Origin: JAKOWB01 sp038363005
GTDB lineage: Bacteria > Pseudomonadota > Alphaproteobacteria > Kiloniellales > JACOMY01
NCBI GenBank assembly: GCA_038363005.1
Contig: JBBQBI010000008.1
Location: 1-64,000, forward strand
Length of the DNA stretch: 64,000 bases
Reading direction: 5' to 3'
The first letter of the stretch is position 1. Every line of letters starts with the position of its first letter. Position numbers and translations under genes: made by a program. Of this stretch, positions 27,882 to 39,841 are shown piece after piece. Below the pieces are notes generated by a model. The model searched no databases, was not told the origin of the DNA, and saw nothing but the letters and a program-made list of their open reading frames with translations.

Positions 27882-27969
27882 GCGTCATGCCAGGACTGGT
27901 TCCGAGCATCCATGGCAGGGCCGGCGACGACCCTGCCATGGACACTCGGGACTAGCCCGAGTGTGACGC
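27882..27969. repeat. Palindromic repeat between the twin-membrane and Old Yellow Enzyme genes
   Basis: Nested inverted repeat: outer arms GCGTCA/TGACGC (27882-27887 and 27964-27969), inner arms CCATGGCAGGG/CCCTGCCATGG (27910-27920 and 27931-27941), with a 10-base loop. It is not the same sequence as the 1270-type element but has the same nested-arm style and also resembles the hairpin at 12724. Confidence 0.75.
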
Positions 27970-27984
27970 TGTTCTAGGAGATAC

Positions 27985-29073
27985 CTAGCCGCCCAGCGGC
28001 GGATAGTCGGTGTAGCCCTTGGCGTCGCCGCCGTAGAGCGTGGCGCGGTCGACCTCGGCCAGCGGGGCGCCGAGGCGCAGGCGCTCCACCAAGTCGGGGT
28101 TGGCGATGAAGGGCCGGCCGAAGGCCACCAGGTCGGTGCGCCCCTGGGCCAGATGCTCGACCGCCAGCTCGCGGGTGTAGCTGTTGTTCACCATCCAGGC
28201 GCCGGGAAAGCGGCGGCGCAGCGCGTCGAAATCGAAAGCGCTCGCGCGCGTGCCGCCAGTGGCGCCCTCGACCACGTGGACATAGGCCAGGCCGCGTTCC
28301 GCCAGCGCCTCGACCAGCGGGAAGAAGACCGCCGTGGGGTTGCTGTCGGCGATGTCGTTCGACGGCGTCACCGGCGACAGGCGGATGCCGACTCGCTCGG
28401 CGCCGACCGCGGCGACCACCGCGTCCACCACCTGCAGCGGGAAGCGCAGGCGATTTTCCACGCTGCCACCGTACTGGTCGGTGCGGTGGTTGGTGCCGTC
28501 GCGCAGGAACTGGTCCAGCAGGTAGCCGTTGGCGACGTGGATCTCCACGCCGTCGAAGCCGGCGGCGATGGCGTTGCGCGCCGCGCGGGCATAGTCGGCG
28601 ACGATGCCCGGCAGCTCCTCAGCCGCCAGCGCGCGCGGCGTGACGAAATCCTGGAAGCCGGTCTCGGTAAAGGCTTGGCCCTTGGGCTTGATGGCCGAGG
28701 GTGCGACCGGTAGCGCGCCGCCGGGCTGCAGCGAGGGGTGCGAGATGCGACCGACGTGCCAGAGCTGCAGCACGATGCTGCCGCCCTCGGCATGCACGGC
28801 GTCGGTCACCAAGCGCCAGCCGGCGATCTGCTCGTCGGAATGGATGCCGGGGGTGAAGGCATAGCCCTTGCCCTGCGGCGTGATCTGCGTCGCCTCGGAA
28901 ACGATAAGGCCGGCCGAGGCGCGCTGGCGGTAATAGAGCGCGTTCATCGGCCCCGGCACATCGCCCGGCTGCTGCGCGCGGCTGCGGGTCAAGGGCGCCA
29001 TGACGATGCGGTTCCGTAAGGTCAGCGCGCCGGCCTGGAAGGGTTGGAACAGCAGCGAGGTCTGGTGGCTCAT
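27985..29073 (-). CDS. Old Yellow Enzyme family alkene reductase
   Basis: 362-residue FMN-dependent NAD(P)H oxidoreductase that reduces activated C=C bonds or nitro groups, such as N-ethylmaleimide. Visible are LFQPFQAGALTLRNRIVMAPLTRSRA at the N-terminus, QLWHVGRISH with flavin contacts, the active-site pair in EIHVANGYLLDQFLRD and the DQYGGSVENRLRFPLQVVDAV strand. FGRPFIANPDLVERLR near the C-terminus binds the FMN phosphate. Monocistronic, between a repeat and a divergent? no, same-strand envelope gene. It is NemA-like; the physiological substrate is unknown. Confidence 0.92.
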   Translation of the reverse strand: MSHQTSLLFQPFQAGALTLRNRIVMAPLTRSRAQQPGDVPGPMNALYYRQRASAGLIVSEATQITPQGKGYAFTPGIHSDEQIAGWRLVTDAVHAEGGSIVLQLWHVGRISHPSLQPGGALPVAPSAIKPKGQAFTETGFQDFVTPRALAAEELPGIVADYARAARNAIAAGFDGVEIHVANGYLLDQFLRDGTNHRTDQYGGSVENRLRFPLQVVDAVVAAVGAERVGIRLSPVTPSNDIADSNPTAVFFPLVEALAERGLAYVHVVEGATGGTRASAFDFDALRRRFPGAWMVNNSYTRELAVEHLAQGRTDLVAFGRPFIANPDLVERLRLGAPLAEVDRATLYGGDAKGYTDYPPLGG

Positions 29074-29187
29074 AGCGAGCGCCCCCTATTGGCGTGGGTG
29101 AATTGCACCCACATCTGGGGCCGCGTGGGTCCCGCCGCTAGGCCTGACCCGACCGCAGCGCTTGTGACCCGGCCGCACAAGCGGCGG

Positions 29188-30399
29188 TCAGAAGCGGTAG
29201 CGCATGCCGAAGCCGACCTCCAGGTCCTGCCGCGCGCCCAGGGTCAGCGCGGCGCCGACCGGCGGCGTGACCTCGATCTCGCCGGCCCGGCGATAGCGCA
29301 GGAAGAGGTCGGCGAAGAGGCCGCAGCCGCAGACGTCATAGCCGGCGCCGACCTCGGCCTGCCAGGTCAGCACCATGCCGCTGTCGTCGAAGACCTGCGC
29401 GCCGGCGGTTTGTAGTTGCAGGCGGCGGCGCTCCACGCCGACGCCACCACCGACCCAGATCTCCAGATCCGGCTGCGGACGGAAGCCCAGCTTCAGCGTG
29501 CCCATGGCAGAGAGCCCCACCTCGTCACCGGTCACATCCAGCGTACCGGACGATCCCTTGTTGCGGACATCGAGCAACCGCGAGGTGTGAATGCCCAGCG
29601 ACACGCCAGGACTGGCAAAGAGGCGCCGCTCCATGAAGGAGATCGGCACCTCGCCGCCGATCTCGAAGAAGCTGCCGTTGCCCCGCTCGATCTCCTGCGA
29701 CGGCCCCAGGTCAGGCGCATCCAGCGGCACCACGACGCCGCCGGAAATGCGTACGTCGACGTGCCGCTGCAGGTCCTCGAGGGCGCGCGGCTGGGCCTCC
29801 CAGTCGTCGAGGCGCGCCTGCTGGCCGACCAGGCGCTCCTCGGCCAGGCCGCTGCCATCGCGCAGCCAGGCGCTGAAGCGCTCCAGCGCCTCGATCAATT
29901 CCTCTTCGTCGGTCTTGCCGGGATTGGGCGGCAGTGGCGGCGCCGGCGGCCGCGGCTTTGCCAGGTTGCCCAGCGGCGGCGGCGCTGCGGGCTTCAGCTT
30001 CTCGCGCCGCGCGACCTCCGCCATGACCTGGTCCCAGCAGTCGAGCTCGCGCTGCAGCTGGTCCAGCTCGGCCTGCAGCGTGAAGAGCCCCTGGCGCAGG
30101 TCCTGGACGTAGGTCACCTCGCCGGGCTGCGGGCCCTGCCAAGTATCGGCCAGGTCGAGCTCGTCTTCCACCATGGCCAGCGAGGCCGCCATGAACTTGA
30201 AGCGATCGACCGTGGGCTGTGCCACCTGGCGCAGGAAGTCGGCGTTGGGCACCGCCTTCGCATCGGACTGCATCACCGCCCAGGCCTGGTAGCAGAGGAA
30301 TTCGCCGGACGGCAGTTCGCCCATGGCCCGCGCCGGCGCTTGCGGCAACAGGATCAAGCTGGCGGCCAGCAGACTGGCCGCAATGGCAGTGCGTCTCAT
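29188..30399 (-). CDS. Coiled-coil plus beta-barrel outer-membrane protein, unknown
   Basis: 403 residues. A signal peptide ends at ARAMG (about residue 25). Residues 35-135 are helical with leucine-rich heptads (LFTLQAELDQLQRELDCW) and two cysteines. A Pro-rich linker (about 145-165) and a second helix (170-215) follow. The C-terminal 190 residues alternate in polarity, contain many GxGxG turns (WVGGGVGVE, EVGAGYDV) and end in RYRF, the terminal Phe typical of outer-membrane barrels. I do not recognise a named family. Predicted to be an outer-membrane protein with a periplasmic stalk, perhaps binding another envelope component. Confidence 0.7.
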   Translation of the reverse strand: MRRTAIAASLLAASLILLPQAPARAMGELPSGEFLCYQAWAVMQSDAKAVPNADFLRQVAQPTVDRFKFMAASLAMVEDELDLADTWQGPQPGEVTYVQDLRQGLFTLQAELDQLQRELDCWDQVMAEVARREKLKPAAPPPLGNLAKPRPPAPPLPPNPGKTDEEELIEALERFSAWLRDGSGLAEERLVGQQARLDDWEAQPRALEDLQRHVDVRISGGVVVPLDAPDLGPSQEIERGNGSFFEIGGEVPISFMERRLFASPGVSLGIHTSRLLDVRNKGSSGTLDVTGDEVGLSAMGTLKLGFRPQPDLEIWVGGGVGVERRRLQLQTAGAQVFDDSGMVLTWQAEVGAGYDVCGCGLFADLFLRYRRAGEIEVTPPVGAALTLGARQDLEVGFGMRYRF

Positions 30400-30559
30400 G
30401 CAGGTCGCCCCCGAGCATGTGATGCCGTGGCAACCAGCTTATCACAGCTGACGATTGCGGCGACCCGAAATGTCCAGCGGCCAGGGTTCGGCGGCGGCCG
30501 AAGCAGCAGCGGCGCCCACGTGGCTAGGGTCGGGCGCTGCACCCTGGAGGACCATGCCC

Positions 30560-31495
30560 ATGACCGCTTCGCCGACCCTCAGGACCGAGCTGCCGCTGCT
30601 GGCGCTGTTGGCGCTGCTGTGGGGTTCGTCCTACCTCTTCATCAAGGTGGCGGTCGCCGAGATCCCGCCGCTCACCCTCATCGCCCTGCGGGTCTCCGGT
30701 GCGGCGCTGGTCCTGCTGCTGGTCATGCGGCTGCGCGGCGTCCGCCTGCCGCGCGATCGCGCCACCTGGGGCAAGCTGCTGCTGCAGGCCATCTTCAACT
30801 CCATCGGCGCCTGGACGCTGCTGGCCTGGGGCCAGCAGTTCGTCGATGCCGGCCTGGCCAGCGTGCTGAACTCGACCTCGCCGATCTTCGTGTTCCTGCT
30901 GACCGCGCTGGCGACGCGGCACGAGCGGCTCGGCGACCGCCGGCTGCTGGGTGCGCTGCTCGGGCTGCTCGGCGTCGTGCTGATCGTCGGGCTGCAGGCG
31001 CTGCAGGGCCTGGGCCAGCAGGTGGCCGGGCAGCTGGCCTGCCTGGGCGGCGCTTTGCTGTACGGCTGCGCCGCCATCTACGGCAAGCAGTTCGCCCAGC
31101 TGCCGGCGGTGGCAACGGCGACCGGCACGATGCTGTGGGCGACGCTGGTCCTGGTGCCGCTGGCCGGCGCGCTGGAGGCCCCCTGGCGGCTGCATCCCTC
31201 GCTCGACGCCCTCGGCGCGACGCTGGTGCTCGCGGTCTTCTGCACCGGCGCCGCGCTGCTCCTCTATTTCCGCCTGGTGAAGACCCTCGGCTCGCTTGGC
31301 GTGGCGAGCCAGAGCTACCTGCGGGCCGGCATCGGCGTGCTGCTGGGCATGGTCTTTCTCGGCGAGACCATCGCGCTGCCTGTCGCCCTGGGGTTGGCGG
31401 CGGCGGTCGCCGGCGTCGCCCTGATCAACTGGCCGCCGCGCCGGGCGCCTAGAGCCCCAACAGCAGCCGCTCGGGTTCCTCGATCGCTTCCTTGA
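30560..31495 (+). CDS. EamA/DMT-family transporter
   Basis: 311-residue inner-membrane protein with about ten hydrophobic helices in two EamA repeats; WGSSYLFIKVAV and LNSTSPIFVFLLTALA are family hallmarks. It belongs to a different branch from the pair at 14977-16891. GGAGG at 30546-30550 is nine bases from ATG 30560 and three from ATG 30554, so I take the former. The 3' end overlaps the convergent sucB by 47 bases; ending codons are shared antisense. Substrate unknown. Confidence 0.85.
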   Translation: MTASPTLRTELPLLALLALLWGSSYLFIKVAVAEIPPLTLIALRVSGAALVLLLVMRLRGVRLPRDRATWGKLLLQAIFNSIGAWTLLAWGQQFVDAGLASVLNSTSPIFVFLLTALATRHERLGDRRLLGALLGLLGVVLIVGLQALQGLGQQVAGQLACLGGALLYGCAAIYGKQFAQLPAVATATGTMLWATLVLVPLAGALEAPWRLHPSLDALGATLVLAVFCTGAALLLYFRLVKTLGSLGVASQSYLRAGIGVLLGMVFLGETIALPVALGLAAAVAGVALINWPPRRAPRAPTAAARVPRSLP

Positions 31496-33296
31496 CCTTG
31501 ACCAGGAAGGTCACGGCCTCGCGGCCGTCGACCAGGCGGTGGTCGTAGGAGACCGCGAGATACATCATCGGGCGGATCACCACCTGGCCCTTCAACGCGA
31601 TGGGACGCTCCTCGATCTTGTGCAGGCCGAGGATGGCGGACTGCGGCGGGTTGAGGATGGGCGTGGAGAGCAGCGAGCCGAAGACGCCGCCGTTGGTGAT
31701 GGTGAAGGTGCCGCCCTGCATCTCCGGCAGCGACAGCTTGCCGTCGCGCGCCTTGGCGGCCAGCGCGCCGAGCTCCTGCTCGATCTCCGCGAAGGACTTG
31801 GTATCGCAGTCGCGGATCACCGGCACCATCAGCCCGGCCGGGGTGGAGACCGCCATGCCGAGGTCGTAGTGATGCGCGTAGACGATCTCGTCGCCCTCGA
31901 TGCGGCCGTTGACGCCGGGCACGTCCTTCAGCGCCGCGACGCAGGCCTTGGCAAAGAAGGAGGTGAAGCCGAGCTTGACGCCGTGCTTCTTCTCGAAGGC
32001 CTCCTTGTGGGCGCTGCGCAGCGCCATCACGGCCGACATGTCCACCTCGTTGAAGGTGGTCAGCATGGCGGCGGTGTTCTGCGCCTCCTTCAGGCGGCGC
32101 GCGATGGTCTGGCGCAGCTTGGTCATCTTCACCCGCTCTTCACGCGGATGCGCCTCGCCAGCCGGAGTCGGGCTGGGCGCCGGAGCGGGCGACGGCTTGG
32201 CACCGCCGGGCGCCGTCAGGCCGGGCTTCGCCAGGTTGGCCATGGGCGCCGGCTTCAGCAGGCCAGGATTCCGCAGCACCTGCTGCACGTCGTCCTTGGT
32301 CAGGCGGCCGTCCTTGCCCGAGGCCGGGATGCGGCCGGGATCGAGGTCGTTCTCGGCCACCAGCTTGGCCACCGCCGGCGACAGCGGCTGCCCGGTGATG
32401 AAGCTCAGCAGGTCGCTGGCGCCGATGCGGCCGCCCAGCGCGCTGCGGGCGACCTGGCGCGGATCCAGCGGCGCGGCGGGCTTGGCCGGCGCGGCGGCCG
32501 GGGGTGCGTCGGGCTGGGGCACGGCGGTATCGCCGTCCGGCATTTCCCTGTTCTCGGGGATGGTGGCGAGCGTCGGCGCGACGGTCTTGGCGCCGGGCTG
32601 CGCGCCGGGGGCGATGCTGGCCAGCAGGGTGCCGACCTCGACCGTGGCGCCGGCGGCGACCTTGAGCTCGCCCAGTATGCCGGCGACCGGGGCGTTGACC
32701 TCCAGCGTGACCTTGTCGGTCTCCAGCTCGACGATGGGTTCGTCGACGGCGACGGCGTCGCCGGCCTGGCGGATCCAGCGCGCGACGATGGCCTCGCTTA
32801 CCGACTCGCCGAGTGTCGGGACCTTGATCTCGACCGGCTTGCTGTCGCTTGGCGCGCCGCCGGCCTTGCTGGGCGCGGGTGCCGGCGCCGGCGCCGCGGG
32901 TTCAGCCGCCTTGGCCTTGTCGCGCGCAACCACCGGCTCGGGACCGGTATCGATACCCTTGCCGGGCTTCGGCGGCGGCACCGCGGACTCGGCCGTCTTC
33001 GGCGGTGCCTTGGCCGGCGCTGGGGCGGGCGACGGCGCAGGAGCGGCCGTGGCGGCCGCGCCAACCTCGAGGCGGCCGAGCAGCGCACCGACCTCCACGG
33101 TCTCGCCCTGCGGCACGACGATTTCCGTCAGCACGCCGGCGCTGGCGGCGTTGACCTCGAGCGTGACCTTGTCGGTCTCCAGCTCGACCAGCGCCTCGTC
33201 CATCTTCACCGCCTCGCCGGGCTGCTTCAGCCAGCGGGCGACCGTGGCTTCGGTGACGGATTCGCCCAGCGTCGGGACGACGATGTCGGTTGCCAT
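31449..33296 (-). CDS. sucB: Dihydrolipoyllysine succinyltransferase (2-oxoglutarate dehydrogenase E2) with two lipoyl domains
   Basis: 615-residue E2 core of the 2-oxoglutarate dehydrogenase complex. Two lipoyl domains: lipoylated Lys43 (ELETDKVTLEV) and Lys195 in the same motif, separated by an Ala/Pro linker. A peripheral subunit-binding domain (about 304-341, LSPAVAKLVAENDL) and the acetyltransferase-type catalytic domain (385-615) with DHRLVDGREA follow. Many bacterial SucB proteins have only one lipoyl domain, so this is the longer form. It is last in sucC-sucD-sucA-sucB, 17 bases after sucA. The E3 (lpd) gene is not in the window. Confidence 0.96.
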   Translation of the reverse strand: MATDIVVPTLGESVTEATVARWLKQPGEAVKMDEALVELETDKVTLEVNAASAGVLTEIVVPQGETVEVGALLGRLEVGAAATAAPAPSPAPAPAKAPPKTAESAVPPPKPGKGIDTGPEPVVARDKAKAAEPAAPAPAPAPSKAGGAPSDSKPVEIKVPTLGESVSEAIVARWIRQAGDAVAVDEPIVELETDKVTLEVNAPVAGILGELKVAAGATVEVGTLLASIAPGAQPGAKTVAPTLATIPENREMPDGDTAVPQPDAPPAAAPAKPAAPLDPRQVARSALGGRIGASDLLSFITGQPLSPAVAKLVAENDLDPGRIPASGKDGRLTKDDVQQVLRNPGLLKPAPMANLAKPGLTAPGGAKPSPAPAPSPTPAGEAHPREERVKMTKLRQTIARRLKEAQNTAAMLTTFNEVDMSAVMALRSAHKEAFEKKHGVKLGFTSFFAKACVAALKDVPGVNGRIEGDEIVYAHHYDLGMAVSTPAGLMVPVIRDCDTKSFAEIEQELGALAAKARDGKLSLPEMQGGTFTITNGGVFGSLLSTPILNPPQSAILGLHKIEERPIALKGQVVIRPMMYLAVSYDHRLVDGREAVTFLVKVKEAIEEPERLLLGL

Positions 33297-33313
33297 GCTG
33301 CTCTACCCGTTTC

Positions 33314-36226
<2,913 letters not shown>

Positions 36227-36293
36227 CAGCTCAGCTCCAGCGGCCGGTGAAGGAAGCAGGCGGCCGCGCCCTGCGGAGGTCGGCGCGGCTGTC

Positions 36294-37165
<872 letters not shown>

Positions 37166-37169
<4 letters not shown>

Positions 37170-38365
37170 CGGGCGGCCTCCTTCACTGCCTTGACCACTT
37201 TCTCCGCCGCGTCGCCCAGGTTGTCGGCGGCGATGATCGGCAAGCCGGAGTCCGCCATGATCTTCTTGCCCAGCTCCACGTTGGTGCCCTCCAGCCGCAC
37301 CACCAGGGGCACGTGCAGGCTGACCTCGCGCGCCGCTGTCACCACGCCCTCGGCGATGACGTCGCAGCGCATGATGCCGCCGAAGATGTTGACCAGGATG
37401 CCCTCGACGTTGGGATCCGACAGGATGATCTTGAAGGCGGCGGTGACGCGCTCCTTGGTGGCGCCGCCGCCGACGTCGAGGACGTTGGCCGGCGATCCGC
37501 CATAGAGCTTGATGATGTCCATCGTCGCCATCGCCAGGCCGGCGCCGTTCACCATGCAGCCGATCGAGCCGTCGAGCTTGATGTAGTTCAGCTCGTGGCG
37601 CGCGGCCTCGCGCTCCATCGGGTCCTCTTCGTCCTCGTCGCGCAGCTCCTGGATGTCCTTGTGGCGGAACAGCGCGTTGTCGTCGAAGTTCATCTTCGCA
37701 TCCAGCGCGATGACCTCGCCGGCGCCGGTCACCACCAGCGGGTTGACCTCGAGCAGCGAGGCGTCGAGTTCGGTCACCGCGCGGTAGAGCTGCTGCAGCA
37801 TCTTCACCGCGGCGCCGTTGGTCTTGCCCTCCAGCCCCAGGCCGAAGGCAATCTTGCGCGCGTAATAGGGCATCAGGCCCTGCGCCGGATCGACCGGCAC
37901 GGTAATGATCTTCTCCGGGTGATTGTGCGCCACCTCCTCGATCTCCATGCCGCCCTCGGTCGAGGCGATCACGGTGACGCGCGAGGTGTCGCGATCGATC
38001 AGCAGCGAGAGGTAGAGCTCGCGGGCAATGTCGCAGCCCTCTTCGATGTAGAGCCGCTTGACCTGCTTGCCGGTCGCGCCGGTCTGCTTGGTGACCAGCA
38101 CTTGGCCCAGCATGGCCTTGGCGTTGTCGCGCACGTCCTCGATCGACTTGACGACGCGCACGCCGCCCTTGCCGTTGGGGTCGTTCTTGAAGCGCCCGGC
38201 GCCGCGGCCGCCGGCGTGGATCTGGCTCTTCACCACCCAGACCGGACCGCCCAGACCCTTGGCGATGTCGACGGCTTCTTCGGCGGTGTAGGCCACGCCG
38301 CCCTTGGGCACGGTGACGCCGAATTTGGCCAAGAGGGCCTTGGCCTGATATTCGTGAATATTCAT
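37166..38365 (-). CDS. sucC: Succinate-CoA ligase beta subunit
   Basis: 399-residue ATP-grasp subunit. The N-terminus MNIHEYQAKALLAKFGV, the KSQIHAGGRGAG nucleotide loop, and ADVEGILVNIFGGIMRCDVIAEG-like CoA/phosphate region are classic. The ATG at 38365 is the family start; longer in-frame sequence upstream is non-conserved. First gene of sucCDAB, with the promoter candidate at 38654-38682, about 280 bases upstream, implying a long mRNA leader. Confidence 0.97.
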
Positions 38366-38826
38366 ACTGGTCTGTCTACCCTTGCCAGTGGCCCGTTTGG
38401 CGCTTTGGAAGGAGCGCACCCCCCGTTCGAGGCGGCCCACTATAGTCCTGAAATGCTGCGGCGCAACCGCAAGCGGACCTGCGGTTCCCGCCGCCAGGAC
38501 GATTTTGCCCCTGGGGGAAGCGCCCGTCAGCGCAAGAGAAAGCCCGCCGGTCCGAAGGGACGCGGCGGGCTGCCAAGACGGCAAAGTTTAGATCAGGAGA
38601 GATCCGATGCCGCCCGCCAGGCCGCGAGGCCCCTTGGGAATAGCATCGGGCGGAGCCTAGCTGGACTGAGATGCAATTGCAAGTCATTCGCAGATTGACT
38701 GAAGCCCCTCTCCCGCGCGCAGCGTGGGGGGAGAAGCGGCAGGCCGGCCGCGCCACAGGACGCGCAGCGGTTGACAAGGCCCGCCTGCTGCACTGCAGTT
38801 GCCGCCCGCCAGCAAAGGCCCCGCCC
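38366..38826. other. Intergenic region between sucC and the MOSC gene
   Basis: 461 bases without a convincing gene. It contains the sucC promoter candidate and Fur/Mur-like box described separately, and a degenerate CCCTCTCCC-type hairpin near 38703-38735. No RNA gene fold was recognised. The part between 38366 and 38650 would be the sucC leader if that promoter is used; I see no riboswitch consensus in it. Confidence 0.6.
38654..38692 (-). promoter_or_regulatory. Candidate sucCDAB promoter with overlapping Fur/Mur-like box
   Basis: On the minus strand TTGCAA (38682-38677) and TAGGCT (38659-38654) are 17 bases apart. The plus-strand text 38672-38692 contains the palindrome TGCAATTGCA and TTGCAAGTCATTCGCA, which resembles the alphaproteobacterial Fur/Mur pattern TGCAAATnATTTGCA with mismatches. 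The box covers the -35, so binding would repress. The hexamers are seen; control by a Fur-family protein is inference. Confidence 0.4.
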
Positions 38827-39603
38827 ATGACCGTCACGCTCGCCCAAATCCATCGCTATCCCGTGAAGGGCCTCGCCGGCGAACGGCTGCCCGCGACCAC
38901 CTTGAGCGCCGGCCAGGCGCTGCCCTTCGACCGGCGCTTTGCCCTGGCGATGGGCGGCGGCGGCGGCATCGACCTGACCGGCCAGCAGTGGATCAACTAC
39001 AAGCAGCTCTACGCGCTCTCCAGCGAGGAGCGGCTGGCGCAGCTCGGCCTCAGCTTCGACGAGGCCAGCGAGACGGTGACCATCACCCGCGGCGGCAAGC
39101 AGGTGGCGCGCGGCAAGCCCGGCGAGTCACTGGGCCGCAACCTGCTGGACCAGTTCTTCGCCGCCTTCCTGTCCGGCAGCCCGCGCGGCGCGCCGAAGCT
39201 GGTGGCCGGGCAGCCGACCGACGGCGGCAGCATCGCCTTCACCGACAGCGAGGCGCCCAATCTCTCGCTCCTCAACCTGGCCAGCGTCGCCGACCTGGAG
39301 CGCGTGGCCCGCGCGCCGGTCGACCCGCGCCGCTTCCGCGCCAACCTCTGGCTGGAGGGCCTGCCGGCCTGGGCCGAGATGGACTGGGTGGGCAAGACGG
39401 TCACGATCGGCGGCGCCCGCCTGGCGGTGACCGAGCCGATCGAGCGCTGCAGCGCCACCGCGGTGAATCTGGAGACCGCGCAGCGCGACCTCAACATCCC
39501 GCGCATCCTGCAGTCCGGCTATGGACACCTCTGCCAGGGCGTCTATGCCACGGTGGTGGAAGGCGGTGCGGTCGCGGAGGGCGATGCAGTGGTTCTCCCC
39601 TAG
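38827..39603 (+). CDS. MOSC-domain protein
   Basis: 258 residues: an N-terminal MOSC_N beta-barrel segment (IHRYPVKGLAGERLP, FDRRFALAM) and a C-terminal MOSC domain with RFRANLWLEG and the conserved Cys in IERCSATAVN, then GYGHLCQGVYATVVEGG. MOSC proteins bind molybdenum cofactor through this cysteine and move sulfur or Moco, or reduce N-hydroxylated compounds. The ATG at 38827 is the family start. Two-gene neighbourhood with a repeat and lysK downstream gives no functional hint. Confidence 0.88.
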   Translation: MTVTLAQIHRYPVKGLAGERLPATTLSAGQALPFDRRFALAMGGGGGIDLTGQQWINYKQLYALSSEERLAQLGLSFDEASETVTITRGGKQVARGKPGESLGRNLLDQFFAAFLSGSPRGAPKLVAGQPTDGGSIAFTDSEAPNLSLLNLASVADLERVARAPVDPRRFRANLWLEGLPAWAEMDWVGKTVTIGGARLAVTEPIERCSATAVNLETAQRDLNIPRILQSGYGHLCQGVYATVVEGGAVAEGDAVVLP

Positions 39604-39614
39604 GTCCTTCCCTT

Positions 39615-39733
39615 GTCATCCCGGACAAGGCGGCGCAGCCGCCGCAGATCCGGGACCCAGGGGACTGGACTCGATGGAGCGAGACCTGTGGCCCCTGGGT
39701 CCCGGCTCTCCGCTTCGCTGCGGCCGGGATGAC
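39615..39733. repeat. Gene-less copy of the palindromic repeat element
   Basis: 119-bp inverted repeat with outer arms GTCATCCCGG (39615-39624)/CCGGGATGAC (39724-39733) and inner arms CCGGGACCCAGGGG (39650-39663)/CCCCTGGGTCCCGG (39692-39705). The left half is almost base-for-base the left half of the GIY-YIG element, including GGCGGCGCAGCCGCC. Only 28 bases lie between the inner arms. It starts 11 bases after the MOSC stop. Confidence 0.92.
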
Positions 39734-39841
39734 AAGGGCTGAGATCGTCGCGTCTACCCCGCGGTGCGTCCTGAGCGCGTTGACCCCCACGGCGCTTGAC
39801 CCTAGGGTCGCCGCCCTGTGCGACCCCCGAGGACGGAAGCG

